64,000 nt of DNA from assembly GCF_003182155.1 (NCBI RefSeq), contig NZ_QGTG01000003.1:1-64000 (forward strand), read 5' to 3'. This DNA comes from Chitinophaga sp. S165 (lineage in GTDB: Bacteria; Bacteroidota; Bacteroidia; Chitinophagales; Chitinophagaceae). The notes under the pieces were generated by a model. It worked only from the letters and a program-made list of their open reading frames with translations, was not told the DNA's origin and made no database searches. The position numbers and the translations under genes were made by a program. Shown here in pieces: positions 62,853 to 64,000 of this stretch (the first letter of the stretch is position 1; each line of letters opens with the position of its first letter).

Positions 62853-64000
62853 GCAGATTGCATTATTTTCTTCCAGAGGGCATCTATGGGTTGTAATACA
62901 TAATCACGCTGGGTGGTATTACTGATCCATTCGCAACGGCTGTTGAGGCTACGCAGGCGGTCTTTGATCAGTGCGCGAACAGAGGCCGGTGTATCCGGAT
63001 CATCCCATTGTTCATGGAGTTGTTGTACATCACGATAGATGGCTTCAGGATCAGGAACACCGCTGTTGTTGGCACGTGGATGTTCCAGTGGATGTGCCAC
63101 CGCTTTCTGTATGGAAGCATTGACAATGCCGGCAATGATCTCTATCTGTTCTTCCGTATCCCATATATAACGTAATACCCAGAGGTCGGAAATAATGGCG
63201 GTTTTGCGTTTGCAGAGCATTGCGCTTGCCGCGATGAGGCGTTGCAGTTTGACTGCGCGCCTGTCGGAGATCTGCACGCCTGCGTTGCGCAGTTGTTCTA
63301 TCAGCTCAATATATTCTGATCTGATACCAGTCAGGTCTGTCGTTGTATTCAGTTGTTGCAGCTCGCGGAGATCTTCTGCGGGAATACTGTTTTGTGTGCT
63401 GACGTGTTGTTGTTCCAGTCCCCAGCCGGCCTGCAGTACATTCTCCAACAGCGCTGGATCTACGTTCTCACAACGTACCCTGATCAGGAACCTGTCAAAC
63501 AGGGCCTGGAGCGCCTCATCTTCCGGAAGGTGGTTACTGGCGCCAATGAAGATCAGTGCAGGCAGGTGTTTAGTCTCTTTACCTCTGCGGAAGATCTTTT
63601 CATTGAGGGCCATCAGCAGGCTATTAAGGATGGCACTGTTGGCGTTCAGCAATTCATCCAGGAACACAAGAGAAGCTTCAGGCAACATCCCTTCCGTATT
63701 GGTAACGAGGTCGCCATCGCGCAGCTTACGGATGTCGAAAGGACCGAAAAGTTCATTGGGCTCTGTAAAGCGGGTCAGGAGGTACTCGAAGGTCTTTACA
63801 TCCAGCTGGCGGGCCAGTTCACGTACCATGGCACTTTTAGCAGTACCGGGAGGGCCGAACAGGAAAATATTCTCGCGGCCTGCAAGGCAGATGCCCATCA
63901 GATCGATGATATCATCTTTGCCGACAAAAGTATGTTTCAGTTGCTGCAGAACATTATTCAGTTTGTCTACCAGCGGGGATTCAAAGGTAATAGGTTCCAT
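62849..64000 (-). CDS. MoxR family AAA+ ATPase
   Basis: A 383-residue protein whose ATG occupies the last three bases of the window, so a longer N-terminus outside cannot be excluded. Walker A is FGPPGTAKSAMV (about 55-66), Walker B SLVFLDELLNANSAILNSLL (about 110-129), sensor 1 IFIGASNHLPED, then an arginine-finger region LFDRFLIRVRCEN. The insert and LTRFTEPNELFGPFDI mark the MoxR/RavA branch. It is the motor of the operon and should act on the vWA partner. Confidence 0.92.
   Translation of the reverse strand: MEPITFESPLVDKLNNVLQQLKHTFVGKDDIIDLMGICLAGRENIFLFGPPGTAKSAMVRELARQLDVKTFEYLLTRFTEPNELFGPFDIRKLRDGDLVTNTEGMLPEASLVFLDELLNANSAILNSLLMALNEKIFRRGKETKHLPALIFIGASNHLPEDEALQALFDRFLIRVRCENVDPALLENVLQAGWGLEQQHVSTQNSIPAEDLRELQQLNTTTDLTGIRSEYIELIEQLRNAGVQISDRRAVKLQRLIAASAMLCKRKTAIISDLWVLRYIWDTEEQIEIIAGIVNASIQKAVAHPLEHPRANNSGVPDPEAIYRDVQQLHEQWDDPDTPASVRALIKDRLRSLNSRCEWISNTTQRDYVLQPIDALWKKIMQSA

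Overview
The window looks like chromosome of a Chitinophaga-like member of the Bacteroidota (Chitinophagaceae). Support comes from type IX secretion (T9SS) features (a CHU_C-type sorting domain and PorP/SprF), several promoters of the Bacteroidota form TTTG-N21-TAnnTTTG, families typical of that group (DUF3871, DUF6934, DUF885, DUF2911, bpX-type proteins), and polysaccharide-directed enzymes. The genus is an inference from gene content; no rRNA or marker gene is present.

Positions 1-6430 form an accessory region. Positions 1-3780 are clearly AT-rich and hold a DUF3871 protein, a DUF6934 protein with a 54-residue partner, two unknown overlapping genes and many hairpins. They end at a tRNA-His-like sequence (3890-3964) whose acceptor stem is broken. 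The same block, about 76 bp of upstream DNA plus the tRNA-like part, recurs in a more decayed form at 6286-6430. Between the copies lie a conserved protein of unknown function, a structured noncoding stretch and a TIR-like/nucleosidase-like protein. I read this as two successive integrations at the 3' end of a tRNA-His gene whose intact copy lies left of the window, with the inner segment as defence-like cargo.

Positions 6681-18053 are chromosomal genes: a possible glycosyltransferase, a beta-hydroxyacid dehydrogenase, a MacB/FtsX permease, a GH13 trehalose-synthase-like enzyme, a methyltransferase, a GT4 glycosyltransferase, a secreted PepSY-like protein and a heparinase II/III-type lyase. 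At 18054-19037 is a membrane desaturase that closely resembles eukaryotic sphingolipid delta-4 desaturase DES1.

Positions 19289-29987 (minus strand) are one tight operon of five genes: a Tat-exported Gfo/Idh/MocA oxidoreductase, a phage-tail-collar (MdpB-like) protein, a periplasmic-binding-type protein without a visible signal peptide, a 2258-residue T9SS adhesin with six repeats of about 645 bp, and a PorP/SprF partner. A good promoter lies at 30160-30192.

Positions 30239-56782 hold mostly ordinary metabolic, envelope and regulatory genes: a beta-helix protein, NUDIX hydrolase, PEBP, DUF892, AraC regulators, an epoxide-hydrolase-like protein, a DUF885 peptidase, GH19, metY, a lipase, an MG2/TonB-plug protein, an HI0933-type flavoprotein, deoxynucleoside kinase and folK, sppA, an orphan ABC-2 permease, two SRPBCC proteins, DUF2911, and an ABC1 kinase paired with a TetR-like regulator.

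Positions 56903-64000 (minus strand) hold a four-gene operon: a MoxR AAA+ ATPase, a bpX2-like protein, a vWA plus beta-propeller protein and a bpX6-like membrane/TPR/propeller protein. This is a MoxR-vWA-beta-propeller ternary system, a class predicted to act in NTP-dependent biological conflict. It reaches the right edge, so more components may lie outside.
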